NCBI RefSeq assembly: GCF_040954645.1
Contig: NC_092810.1
Span: forward strand, 6,866,185 to 6,930,184
Reading direction: 5' to 3'
Origin: Diabrotica undecimpunctata
Lineage: Eukaryota > Arthropoda > Insecta > Coleoptera > Chrysomelidae
Length of the DNA stretch: 64,000 nucleotides
Shown one piece after another: positions 34,165 to 44,164 of this stretch; position 1 is the first letter of the stretch; each line of letters starts with the position of its first letter. The position numbers were made by a program, and so were the translations under genes. The notes below the pieces were generated by a model. The model was not told the DNA's origin and ran no database searches. It was given only the letters and a program-made list of their open reading frames with translations.

Positions 34165-36043
34165 AATGAGTCATCATCATCACTGGCTCGACAACCCCTT
34201 TTGGGTCTTGGACTGTTCCAGAATTCTTCTTTATTCTGATCTGTTTCGTGCTTTTTTCTCCAGTTTTTTATTTTTAAGGTTGTTATATCATTTTCCATTT
34301 GTTCTAAGTATCTCAGTTTCGGTCTTTCTCTTGTTCTTTTTTCTACTGGCATCTGTTTGAATATTTTGTTTGGTATTTCGCCTTCTTCCATTCTTCCTAC
34401 ATGTCCTATCCAACGCAGCCGTCCTATTGTAATGATTGTTATAATATCCGGATCCTGGTATATTTTGTATAGTGCAGAGTTGTATCTTCTTCGCCATATT
34501 CCATTTTCTTTTATGCCCTTATATATGTGTCGCAAGATTTTTCTTTCGAAGATGGCTAACAACGTTTCCTCTCTTTTAGTGAGTGTCAAGGTTTCTGAGC
34601 CGTATGTGAGTACCGGTCTTATTAGGGTTTTATATATTTGGCATTTTGTTTTTCTTGCGATGTTATCTGATCTTAGTTGCCTAATTAAGCTATGGTAACA
34701 TTTATTTGCAATAAATATTCGCCTCTTCACTTCCTCCACAACGTTATTATCAGACGTGACTAGGGATCCCAAGTATATAAAGTTTTTTACCCCCTCAATG
34801 TTGTATTCTTCTATTGTTATATTTTGTGGCTGCCTTATTTCTGCGTTTTTACTTACCTGCATATATTTTGTTTTGGTCTGATTGATTTTAAGACCACTAT
34901 TTTGTGCAGCTCGTTCTATTTGGTTGTATGCCTCTATCATTTCTCTTCTTAATCTTGTGATTATGTCAACATCATTTGCAAATGCTAGTATTTGCACGCT
35001 TTTATTAATGATTGTTCCTCGTGTATTGACTGTTGTGTCCCTCAGTATTTTTTCGAGTACGATGTTGAACAAGATGCATGATAGAGCGTCTCCCTTTTGT
35101 AGTCCCTTTTTCATATCTATTGTTTCCGTTAATTCATTTTGTATCCGGATTCTACTTTCTACTTTTAGAGATTCTTTTATCAGTTCTATTGGTTGTGTTG
35201 GTATATTAAATTCTTTCATTTATTTTTATTAAGAATTTTCGGTTTATATTGTTATATGCGCTTTCAAAGTCTATAAAGAGATGATGTATGTCGATGTTAT
35301 ATTCACTTGTTTTTTTTGAGGATCTGTCGCAGAACAAATATCTGGTCTATGGTTGACTTCTGCCTACAGAAGCCACTTTGGTATTTGCCAACTATTTTTT
35401 CAGCATGTGGTCTAAGTCTTTCATAAATTACGTTGGGCATTATTTTGTATGCTGCGTTCAGCAGCGTAATTTCACGGTAGTTTCCACATTCTAACTGATT
35501 TCCTTTTTCATGTAATGGTACAATAATACCGCTTTTCCACTCCGCTGGTGGCTGTTTATTCGAACATATCTTTGTTATCAATTCATGTATTGTTTTTTGT
35601 AGTGCGTCTCCTCCTTCCTTCAGTAACTCCGATGCTATTTGATCTGATCCCGGTGCTATATTGTTCTTTAATTTGTCTACTGCTGCTTTAATCTCGGCTA
35701 TTGTTGCTGGAGCCTTTTCTCTGTTGTCTACTTGGTCTAATGGTATGTCAGGGTTTGTCTCTCTCCGATCTCCTTCAAGCTTTTCCGTAAAATGTTCTGT
35801 CCATGTACTTAGTATGTCTTGCTGTTCTGTCAATATATTACCTTCCTTATCTTTTCACATCGTTGTTTTCGGTTTGAAGTCTTTTCTGCTTTTGTTCAGT
35901 CTCTGATAAAATTTTCTTGTCTTTGTTGATTAACTTTGTTCTTGAAGTTCTTTGTTCATATATTCTCTCTTTTTTCTTGGGTGAGTTTTCTTTTCTTCTT
36001 TGCGTAGTTTTTTATATTCTTCCTCTACTTGTCGGGTTCTTTT
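34165..36043 (-). pseudogene. RTE-type LINE copy, active site mutated
   Basis: The 5'-truncated edge is near 36043 and the tail CATCATCATCACTGG near 34168. The frame at 35833-35303 carries KLKNNIAPGSDQIASELLKE, PLHEKGNQLECGNYREITLL and KYQSGFCRQKSTIDQIFVLR. A frameshift near 35230-35300 leads to the frame at 35219-34158: FNIPTQPIELIKESLKVESR, GLQKGDALSCILFNIVLEK, ILAFANDVDIITR (the second Asp of F-A-D-D has become N-D), GLKINQTKTKYM, FIYLGSLVTSDN, LIRPVLTYGSETLTLTK, and the C-terminus MPVEKRTRERPKLRYLEQ. The G-R-P-R box is R-E-R-P here. It is a close copy of 44165-46245. Confidence 0.9.
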
Positions 36044-36834
36044 GCATAAAAATTAATAAGTAGTATTCCTTGAAACCTTATATATTCTAAAATTAGAAAA
36101 AAAAAACACTTTTTTTTAATTGATAAAATTGTGAAGGTTTGTTATAATAAGGAGACATTTCAGTACTATTGTAAAATAAAGGTATTTCAATAACTTTTTT
36201 TTATATAATACTTATATACCTATGAGTGAATAAAGTTCATCCAGTTGTAACTTATTTCAGTGAAATTTTTTTAAATACCTAAATCTTTTTTTTATATTTT
36301 AAAAAGGAGTCCGTGGGACTTGATGTAACTGAAATTACACCTCACGGGTTACGGGTTAAAATACAAGATTTTGTATTGCTTACTTTAGTATTTCACACAG
36401 GCGTAAATTTTACATTATTTACAGATCTAAGAACGAACAAACCGCTTTTTACTTAGTTTTCGTCTGTGTAGCGTTTCTGGTATTTTTTACTGTAAAATTT
36501 CGTACTTTGCACTTTCAGACAGTAAACTAATTAAAAATTCAAGTTCATGAAACTCACTTCAAGTAACAGAAGGAACTTTTATTTTAATAAGTCTCCAAAA
36601 AATAAAGAACCATAAATTAATTTAGAGAATAATATTTGCGTTCAAATAATGATAGCAGTATAAAATTAATGGTAATAAATAGTGTTCCTTACACTGTATT
36701 ATTTTAGATTACATCGTCAGTTGGCAGGGCAAAGTAGGACTGTAGACTAGGGCAATAGATTTTAGTTTTAAGGCCAGATTTTTTCTTAATACTGAATAAG
36801 ATAGATAAGTTTGGGTCGTAAGGAGTCAAACATA
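36044..36834. other. No gene seen
   Basis: Very AT-rich; nothing recognised up to the Tigger target site. Confidence 0.5.
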
Positions 36835-37127
36835 TACAGTAGACTTACGATTTCCCGAGGTAATTGGGACCGTGACTACCTCGGATACCGAAAAACTCGG
36901 TTAACACTGAGATTGGTTATACTGATAGAAGTAAATAATGATTAATGTGTTTATTTTAATAACTAAAAACTAATACAAAAGTAGTATAAAAGATAAAAAT
37001 ATTTACCTTATAAATGTTGATGTTTAAAAAAGTGTTTAATTGATTTTTGTTTCAACTTCACTCCTCTTTTTGAGGTGGCGATGTTGCGCCAACGTTCTTT
37101 ACTTTATTTCGTCATTACTTCTCCGCA

Positions 37128-37386
37128 AAGAACATCAATAGAAACAGACATACTAACATACATAGAACAAAAAAGACTAAAGTGGTATGGACATGTAAGA
37201 AGAACTAGTGACAGCAGATGGATAAAGAGAATAACCGAATGGAGCCCCATAGGAAGGAGGAAAAGAGGACGACCCCGAAAATCCTGGAGGAACGAAGTAG
37301 ACGACGCCATGAGTAAGAGAGGCCTAAACGATGGAGAATGGAACAACAGAGAGAGATGGAAACGGTTGAGCGAGGGAAGGCAGTGA
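37128..37386 (+). pseudogene. LINE reverse transcriptase extreme C-terminus
   Basis: The frame reads IETDILTYIEQKRLKWYGHV, RRTSDSRWIKRITEWSPIGR, RKRGRPRKSWRNEVDDAMSK and ends WKRLSEGRQ at 37386. It matches the C-terminus of the copy at 13840-14729 nearly residue for residue (YIEENRLIWYGHVRR, SPIGRRKRGRP), but its tail is TA repeat rather than GATA. Only the last 80 or so residues survived the 5' truncation. No stop or shift is present, so the insertion is fairly young. Confidence 0.85.
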
Positions 37387-37401
37387 ATACTGTAGAATCC
37401 C

Positions 37402-37403
<2 letters not shown>

Positions 37404-37484
<81 letters not shown>
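37404..37484. repeat. TA microsatellite (LINE tail, left part)
   Basis: Uninterrupted TA repeat directly downstream of the LINE C-terminus; continues after the LTR at 38871-38930. Confidence 0.95.
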
Positions 37485-37488
<4 letters not shown>

Positions 37489-38864
37489 ATGATATGTAAA
37501 ATCAAGAAAATATTGGTTTGTTTAAAATATTTCAAAGTTCAACAAAAAATTAAAATAATTTAGGATAATATCCAACAAACATTTCGGAGAAGGAAAGTTA
37601 TTAAATCCTTGAATTACCTGTACCAAACAAAATGTAAGCTTTACATCAATCATTTCTTTGTTATACTTAAGTGACCCGCATAAGTTTAAGTGAAAGACAA
37701 ATTGAAACGGGTTTTTACAAATACATTAGTGCAGTAATTAAAGACAATAGAAGATATTTTAGAAAGAGGTTTTTGTTAGTTTTAAGAATTATAGAAAATA
37801 ATATTTATAAATAAGTTTTAGGAAATTTTATAATTATAGGTAAAAATTTGTTTGTTATCGAAATGAAAAAATGGGGAATTGTGACGAGTTTTGATTGGCG
37901 GAGATTGAAAAAGGTGGGATAAGGAAAGTTTAGCTAGATTGAGGAGAGAGAAAAGATAGGCAGTTGGTTTCCAAGTCTTCAAGAAAGAACAGTGTTTGTT
38001 CTCTGTCGGTTCCCGAAATGTAGCAAGCAGTAGTGTTGAATGTTAGTGAGTTTTTGTGGAGTTAGTGTATCTGACAGAAGCTGAAACAACAAAATATTGT
38101 AAGTCATATTTCTCTACTTATATTCCAAGAGTCACTGTTCAGGCCAACGAGAGATTCAGTTTATCGTAAAGAGAAGATATTCCAAGAGTCAATTTTTCAC
38201 TCGGGCCAACGAGAGATTCAGTTTATCGAGAGGAGAAAGGCTATCATAATTTGAATGATTTGTGCTTTTGAAGGAGATCATTAAGGACGATATACTTGCA
38301 ACAATCTGATGTAAGATTGCTGATTACATAGGGAGCGGTTGAGAGGAGATAATATAATCTACAAGGAACAAGGATTTGGACCACTCATCATCAGAGAGAG
38401 ATAATTTTGTTTTCTGCAGTTTTTTTCCTTTTATTGATAACACAATTTTTACACGTAATTTAGAAAGGATATAAATATTTGGATTAGGAGAGTTAGAATA
38501 GTTTGGGATTTTGAGATTTCAATTAATATTGTTTGTACCATTAATTTTTGATTGTTCACGTACGGAGAACAAAATTTTGAGAATCCTTATATGAGATTTG
38601 TTTATTGAAAACTTTTGAGTGTGAATTATTTCATTATTTTAATTTCAATATATAGTGTTAGATCATATGTGTTTTTTATTATTCCGGTATTCTCTGGACC
38701 TTACCTTTCACATGTAATAGCATAGATATTGAAGCACGAATTTTAACCCTGAGATAAAAGAATTAAAAATTGTGATAGAGTCATAATCACATCATTGAAA
38801 TAATTTTAATTAATCAAAAATTAATTAGCTAACTATTCCTTGGCGCACCGAGACTTTAAATATC

Positions 38865-38870
<6 letters not shown>
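37485..38870 (+). mobile_element. Probable solo LTR, 1386 bp
   Basis: The segment sits inside the TA tract and separates two TA runs. It begins TGTTATGATA and ends TATCACAATA, an imperfect 10-bp inverted pair of the kind that bounds LTRs (8 of 10 match). It has no open frame. It contains a two-fold repeat of about 60 bp near 38125-38235, each with GGCCAACGAGAGATTCAG. The target duplication would be ATAT or longer and is hidden in the TA repeat. A solo LTR of a gypsy- or BEL-like element explains all this; a MITE is the alternative. Confidence 0.55.
38120..38240. repeat. Two-copy tandem repeat inside the LTR-like segment
   Basis: TATTCCAAGAGTCA followed by GGCCAACGAGAGATTCAG and TTTATCG appears twice, about 58 bp apart, with small differences in the middle. 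Confidence 0.85.

Positions 38871-38930
<60 letters not shown>
38871..38930. repeat. TA microsatellite (LINE tail, right part)
   Basis: Sixty bases of TA repeat that run into the right copy of the 15-bp duplication. Confidence 0.95.
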
Positions 38931-38934
<4 letters not shown>

Positions 38935-39014
38935 TGCGCCAACGTTAAAAATGGAAGACATCTATGGTGTTGATTCTTCTTGTAGTTCGATGTATACGAG
39001 AGCTGCTTCAAGCT

Positions 39015-40395
39015 TCAAGGGACTTCAAAATCCATCAGAATGAGCATTCCTTTGAGGTATCTTTGAGTTATCTCATCTGTATCTTCTACTCCTTCTTCAT
39101 GGGTGACGTTTAGAACTAGATTGGCCATTGTATCATCTGTCAGTTCATCTAGATTCATCCAATCGATGATGTCTTGGTTTCCTATTGTTTGTTCTACTGG
39201 TAATTGATTGGCTAGGTTGGCTATAGAATCAACTTCACAATCATCAGTTTCATTTTGAACGTCTTGTGTTTTGTTGTCTATCTTAAATAATTTTTTCCAC
39301 GACTTCTGAATAGTTGACCCTTTTACGTCGTTCCAAGCAGATGGAATTACAGTCAGCCCTTCATCCAGCTTAGTTAGCAGTACCTGAAGAAGCTTCCGCC
39401 GATAATTCCTCTTCATTGCTTCTATAACGCCTTGGTCTAGGGGTTGGACGAAAGAGACGTCACATTGGGTGGAAGGAACACAGCTTGTATGTTACCACTA
39501 ATCAATTCATTCGCATCTGGTTAGGATTGTGCGTTGTCCAACAACAACAAAGCTTTCTGGGGCAGAGTTTTGTTTATTAGGTAGGCATCAATGACTGGCA
39601 CGAAGTCATTAAAAAGCCAGTCCTTAAAAGCGTTACAGTCCATTCATGCATTGCGTTGGTTGCTGTAGATTGTAAGTGAGTAATTGATTTGGACATTTTT
39701 GAATGCCCTTGGATTTCTGGATTTTCCAATTAAAAGAGGTTTTAATTTTAATGAACCAGAAGCATTTTTGCAAATCATGATTGTGACTCTCTCTTTGCTT
39801 TTTTTATAACCTGTGCAGTTCCTTCCTTTTTAGCAGCTAGTGTTTTCGATGGAAACATTTTATAACAGTTAAATATTTGATCTGAAGTTAGTCCATCTTT
39901 AAAGATAATGTCTTGTAATTTTAAATAAAATGTTTCAATTTCAGTTGAGTCAGCAGAAAGTTTTTTGCCGCAAGTATTCAATTGTTGGATGCCATACTTC
40001 TTCTTCCACAAGTCAATCCATCCTTCACTAGCACAAAAGTTTTCTCCTCAATCCATAAACTTCTTCTGGAATTCAATGGCTTGTGCTTGGAGTATTGGAC
40101 CACTTATCGGGCTGCCCAATCATCTCATTTGTGAAAACCACAAGAACAACGCCACAAAAGTTTGTTCATGGTCTTCCGGGCCCATCCACTACCACCACTC
40201 ACACTTCGGTTGACCCACTGTTTGATTTCTTTCCTCTTAAGCTTCCAATCTCCAACAGTTACTTTTCCGACACCTAAATCTGAAGCAACCTTCTTTATTG
40301 ATCTCTTCTATCTATTCTATCTCTTCCGCTTTCCACTTATATTGCACAGAAAGATGCTCTCTTACACTCACAAAAATCAACTTATGAAAAATTAA
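39015..40395 (-). pseudogene. Tigger transposase, degenerate
   Basis: Reading from 40395 down: an N-terminal part with stops (EHLSVQYKWKAEEIE, EEINKEGCFRFRCRKS), then the CENP-B-type helix-turn-helix (KYGIQQLNTCGKKLSADSTE, 39900-40011). The first catalytic region has lost its Asp (IFNCYKMFPSKTLAAKKEGT instead of N.DETG). Next come MICKNASGSLKLKPLLIGKS and NPRAFKNVQ, DWLFNDFVPVIDAYL, LLLLDNAQS with the second Asp near 39545, LPPNVTSLS, and LDQGVIEAMKRNYRRKLLQV with the third Asp near 39440. The C-terminal frame at 39416-39015 is open and includes AWNDVKGSTIQKSWKK. At least three stops or shifts and the lost first Asp make it dead. Confidence 0.88.
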
Positions 40396-40735
40396 TTATG
40401 AAACAAAAACTAATAAACTCGAATAAATACACAAAACAGTACATAAAAGGAAAAATTTTCCCGTACACTAACTTAATTTGACGATCTGAACGACAGAAAA
40501 CAAATAATTTGACGATCTGAATGACAACAAACAAATCGGTAGTTCAATTCACACTGATTAACATAGAAAGGAACAGGAAGTTGTAGACAAAACACGACAC
40601 AGAAATTTCTGGAAATAAGGCGGTGACCAATTTCTGAAAATACCGACTCGACATCAGCTTGACCTAAAGCATAGAACCTACCTTACAGACAATTCTCTTC
40701 TTATCAATAATCCACAATTTTTATTGGATTGTCCA

Positions 40736-41315
40736 TATAACTCTTCTTCTTGTTCTTCTAATGGCGCTACAACCCTTTGTGAGTCTTGGCCTGCTTAACA
40801 ATGTTCTTCCATTCTGCCCTGTCGGATACTTTCCTTCGCCACTGCCTGATGTTCATGGTTTTAAGATCCCTCTCTACGTCGTCTATCCATCTTTTACGGG
40901 GCCTTCCTCTTGTTCTGTTTCCTTGGGGCTTCCATCTCTGGACTACTTTTACAGCTCGATTATCTGGCATTCTTTCTAGGTGACCAAGCCAGTTTAGTCT
41001 TTGTGATTTTATAAATCTGACAATATCTGCGCTCTGCATTAGTTCATCCAGCTCGTGGTTCATTTTAATTCTCCACGAACTATCGCTGCATTGGGTTGGT
41101 CCAAATATCTTCCTTAGTATTTTGCGCTCAAATATTCTCAGTTGATTTTCATCAGTGGTTGAGAGGGTCCACGTTTCACATCCATATGTGACCACTGGTC
41201 TAATTACTGTTTTGTAGATTCTCAGCTTAGACTCACGATTCAGTAAGTTACTTTTCATTAAGTCTTTATAACAGTTGCTGATATAACTTGTAACCATCGA
41301 CCCTTTTTTTATAAC
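40736..41315 (-). pseudogene. 5'-truncated LINE, reverse transcriptase C-terminus
   Basis: The open frame 41297-40767 reads NRESKLRIYKTVIRPVVTYG, CETWTLSTTDENQLRIFERK, ILRKIFGPTQCSDSSWRIKM, FIKSQRLNWLGHLERMPDNR and GNRTRGRPRKRWIDDVERDL, ending KQAKTHKGL. It has no stop, so the insertion into the Tigger end is young. TATAAC at 40736-40741 and 41310-41315 may be a 6-bp target duplication. The 3' tail is a CTTCTTCTT run as in the older copy at 553-1495. Everything before the thumb is missing. Confidence 0.85.
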
Positions 41316-41367
41316 CTACTCGATATTGTGATTCAACCTAGACTCGGATAATCGCGAGTCTACTGTA

Positions 41368-42452
41368 TTAATGTTAAACGATACAAATCTTACGAAATGT
41401 GGATAAAAATCAACTGGGTACACCCCGCTGGATAAATGACAAGTATGTGGCGATGAAGTGTGGGCGGAGTGTCACTCATACACTACAAATCAGGATAAAG
41501 TTTTTAATGACCAAATTTAAATTTTTTCACAACAATAATCTTCAATACTAACAACGATATTCGATACGTAGTTATTGTTCATCAAGAAAAAATAAAACTT
41601 TTAAGTTATTAAGTACTTCTATATAACGAAATAAATTTATTATCCCACCTATCGTAATAAGATTTCACGAAAGAGTGAAAGACATAGCAACACTAGAAAG
41701 ACTGAGAAATGAAGCTGAAATATAAGAATTCAATGTTTTCCTGATCAAGTGAATATAAAATAATAAAAAACCGAATGGAAATAAGACAAATATAATTGAC
41801 CAAAACTAACTAAACAAATACTGAATTATAAATCCAAAAAAAGAAGAAGAGTAGGACACTCTAGAAAAAATAGAGCGAATTTTGAATGCCCAAACAAGCA
41901 ACAAATACCTAAATTCCGTAATGAAGCCGAACACCTCTATACACATGGTAATTTTGTGTTGCCTATATTCAGTAGATATAAACTATTGTCTATATTTTAT
42001 TATTGTAGCTGTTTAATAACTAATGATACTCTCGCTTTCATTCTTCCCATTTATCATATAAAATTTGGACAACTGTAAGGAATACATATCCATTTCTATT
42101 CTCACAAAAAACCAATTAACACCTTAATTGCTTGTTATTCTTGTACAAATTTTTTCAATTAACAGTTCTTTTATTTTTAGATTTATTTAAAACCACTTTA
42201 TGCTTATTTAAATATTACTTTCTTAGCCTATTGTGTGTCTTTTAGTCATTTATGACACCTATTACAGCATTATGGAACCGTGTACCAGTCTCTACTGATC
42301 TAAAAGATGGTTAGGGGAGACCGGGGTTTGTTGCCGCCCGCGCAGTCACCGTAGTAGCTTTTTCTTCTGCGGTGACATGGTGATATTTCTCTAGCAACTG
42401 TCTGAACGCAAAAAAGGCATCCGTTGTCCTCCTTCATGGCATAAACCTCCTT
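41368..42452. other. No gene seen
   Basis: AT-rich except 42310-42450. No reading frame or repeat recognised. Confidence 0.5.
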
Positions 42453-42501
42453 GGAGGCTTGGAAAGCTCTATGGAGTACTGGAGTACAGGCTCTGGAGGA
42501 T

Positions 42502-42555
<54 letters not shown>

Positions 42556-42604
42556 ATCCTCCAGAGCCTGTACTTCAGTACTCCATAGAGCTTTCCAAAC
42601 CTCC
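42453..42604. repeat. Palindrome with TA-repeat centre
   Basis: The left arm GGAGGCTTGGAAAGCTCTAT.. from 42453 and the right arm, inverted, ending 42604, match over about 55 bp with two differences. The centre is about 47 bp of TA repeat (42505-42551). As RNA or single-stranded DNA it would form a long hairpin. There are no terminal features of a known transposon. Confidence 0.9.
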
Positions 42605-42689
42605 ACAGGTATTAAATCAGTTAGGATCCCTCATTTTTTGTCTCTCCTCTGGTGTTCTTCATTAAGCAACTTTCTAAGGTACTAATACC

Positions 42690-43260
42690 ATATTTGCTTT
42701 CTTAATCAGCTGCACGTGGGTCAGTGCTTTGATGACTTGTCCCTTGCATTAGCAATGTTGTATAACCTTTTTATCCCCTCGAGTGTTTCCAACTCTTTAT
42801 ACAGCTATGCAGATGATCTTTCCTTAGCAGTAGCTACAGCGCGCTTTACTTCTCTTTTTGCTACCTTATATATACCCTTACCTTCCTCGCTTCGAGACTT
42901 GTCATACCTCTCTCTAGCCTTCTACTTGATATTGCCTGTATTGAGTTGGACACTCATTATCACTTTTTCTGGTTACCTTTAGAAGATGTTACTTTCATTC
43001 TTTGTTTAAAATAATACCTACTACATTTCTGCTATGACTGTTAGAACGACTATATATTTACTTGCATCCCACTCTAAGAACTCTCGACTTATTACCTTTC
43101 CATTGAGTTTCCTATACAGAAAGTACACCAATCCTTCTCTTTTGCATAAAATCGGCAAGTTCTCTTCCTTTACCTGCCATGCTTCCGACGTTGAGAGTTG
43201 CAACTCTTAGAACTAGCTTCCTTGGCTCCTTCCATCCTCTAAAGTGTACAACAAACTAAA
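42690..43260 (-). pseudogene. LINE fragment: endonuclease start joined to linker
   Basis: From about 43206 down, the minus strand reads VGSMAGKGRELADFMQKRRI, GVLSV then ETQWKGN: the first strand and Q-E-T-x-W-K-G active-site motif of the APE endonuclease. The rest of the endonuclease is missing. At 42700-42880 it continues with KVAKREVKRAVATAKERSSA and LYKELETLEGIKRLYNIANA, the linker just before the reverse transcriptase. A deletion of roughly 200 codons joined the two. A plus-strand frame with YADD-like letters at 42800 is an antisense artefact. In-frame stops are present. Confidence 0.75.
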
Positions 43261-44164
43261 GTAACGATTTACCCATATTATCTAATTTATATATGTTAAT
43301 GAAAAGCAGTCGAGTAAGGAGAAAGTAGACAATTAAGATATCCAAATCATAATGAATCTAAATAAGAAACATTTTTTTGAAATTATCATACAAATTTAAA
43401 AAAAAATACTCCAATGAGTTATTGTCTTTATTGAAAACGGATTTTTGCCTTATTTTATTTGTCAAAATAATTCCGGCCTTAAACAATTTTCTTTTCCCTT
43501 TCTCCCTTTTTCTTATTGCAGTGTAACTTATAATAAATGCCAATTTCAGAAGGGTCAAAACGTCGAGTAGAGCCTAAAAGACAGGAAATGTAACACAGTT
43601 TGGGAACAAACCTTTTGGAAAAATACCCCAAGTGTGAGAAAAGCGATAAGATTTTCAGCTATTTATAACATTAACACTCTTTTTGAACTCAAATAGTCGA
43701 CCTTAGAATAGGGCGTTGGCCGACAATTTAGATCGTATCTTTAACAGGATGTCAATTTAAATATCGTATATCTGTAAATCTTATAAGAAGTTTGGCCAAA
43801 ACAAATACATTTAGTTTGAGCCTTTCAGTTTGAACATGACTTTTTATTACATATAAAGAATCAAAGGATGAATAAAAATAAATTAAAACAAAATTAAATT
43901 AAATAATAAAATAGTCTCAGGACGAATAAGGTCTTGTGGTCGATTGACCTCCATGAGATTTTGCAATAGATTCTTATATATTTTCATCCACATCTTCAAA
44001 ATGATAATCCGAACTTCTGGACAGGAGTTTTGTATTAACAATTTAACTGTTTGAATGCTTATAACTAATAAACTAATAAAGATATGGGAAAGTGTTGTAC
44101 CTTGAACTAAATGTACCTTGGTGTTAAGGCCATTATTGTATTTAGTTCATATTTTTGTAATCAT
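43261..44164. other. No gene seen
   Basis: AT-rich; no domain. Ends at the RTE tail. Confidence 0.5.

Larger units (their letters stand above)
37082..38946 (+). mobile_element. LINE insertion with 15-bp duplication, split by a solo LTR
   Basis: TGTTGCGCCAACGTT occurs at 37082-37096 and again at 38932-38946, an exact 15-bp target-site duplication inside the Tigger element. The inserted LINE is the 5'-truncated segment 37097-37403 plus its TA-repeat tail. The tail appears as two tracts, 37404-37484 and 38871-38930, because 37485-38870 was inserted into it. Confidence 0.85.
36835..41367 (-). mobile_element. pogo/Tigger element with nested insertions
   Basis: TA at 36835-36836 and 41366-41367 flank inverted ends that begin CAGTAGACT (left CAGTAGACTTACGATTTCCC from 36837; right CAGTAGACTCGCGATTATCC inverted, ending 41365). 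A TA duplication and CAGT-type termini fit pogo/Tigger. The transposase, on the minus strand at 39015-40395, confirms it. The span of 4.5 kb is inflated by insertions at 37097-38931 (LINE plus LTR) and 40742-41309 (LINE). Without them the element would be about 2.1 kb, a usual Tigger size. Confidence 0.85.

Noticed and set aside
37104..37535. 143-codon minus-strand frame with long Ile-Tyr run
   Set aside because: It is the reverse of the LINE C-terminus plus translated TA repeat; same for frames over the TA repeats near 38900 and 42510.
42716..42982. Plus-strand frame containing YADDLSLA
   Set aside because: The opposite strand gives the LINE linker (KVAKREVKRAVATAK..LYKELET); the YADD letters are an antisense coincidence.
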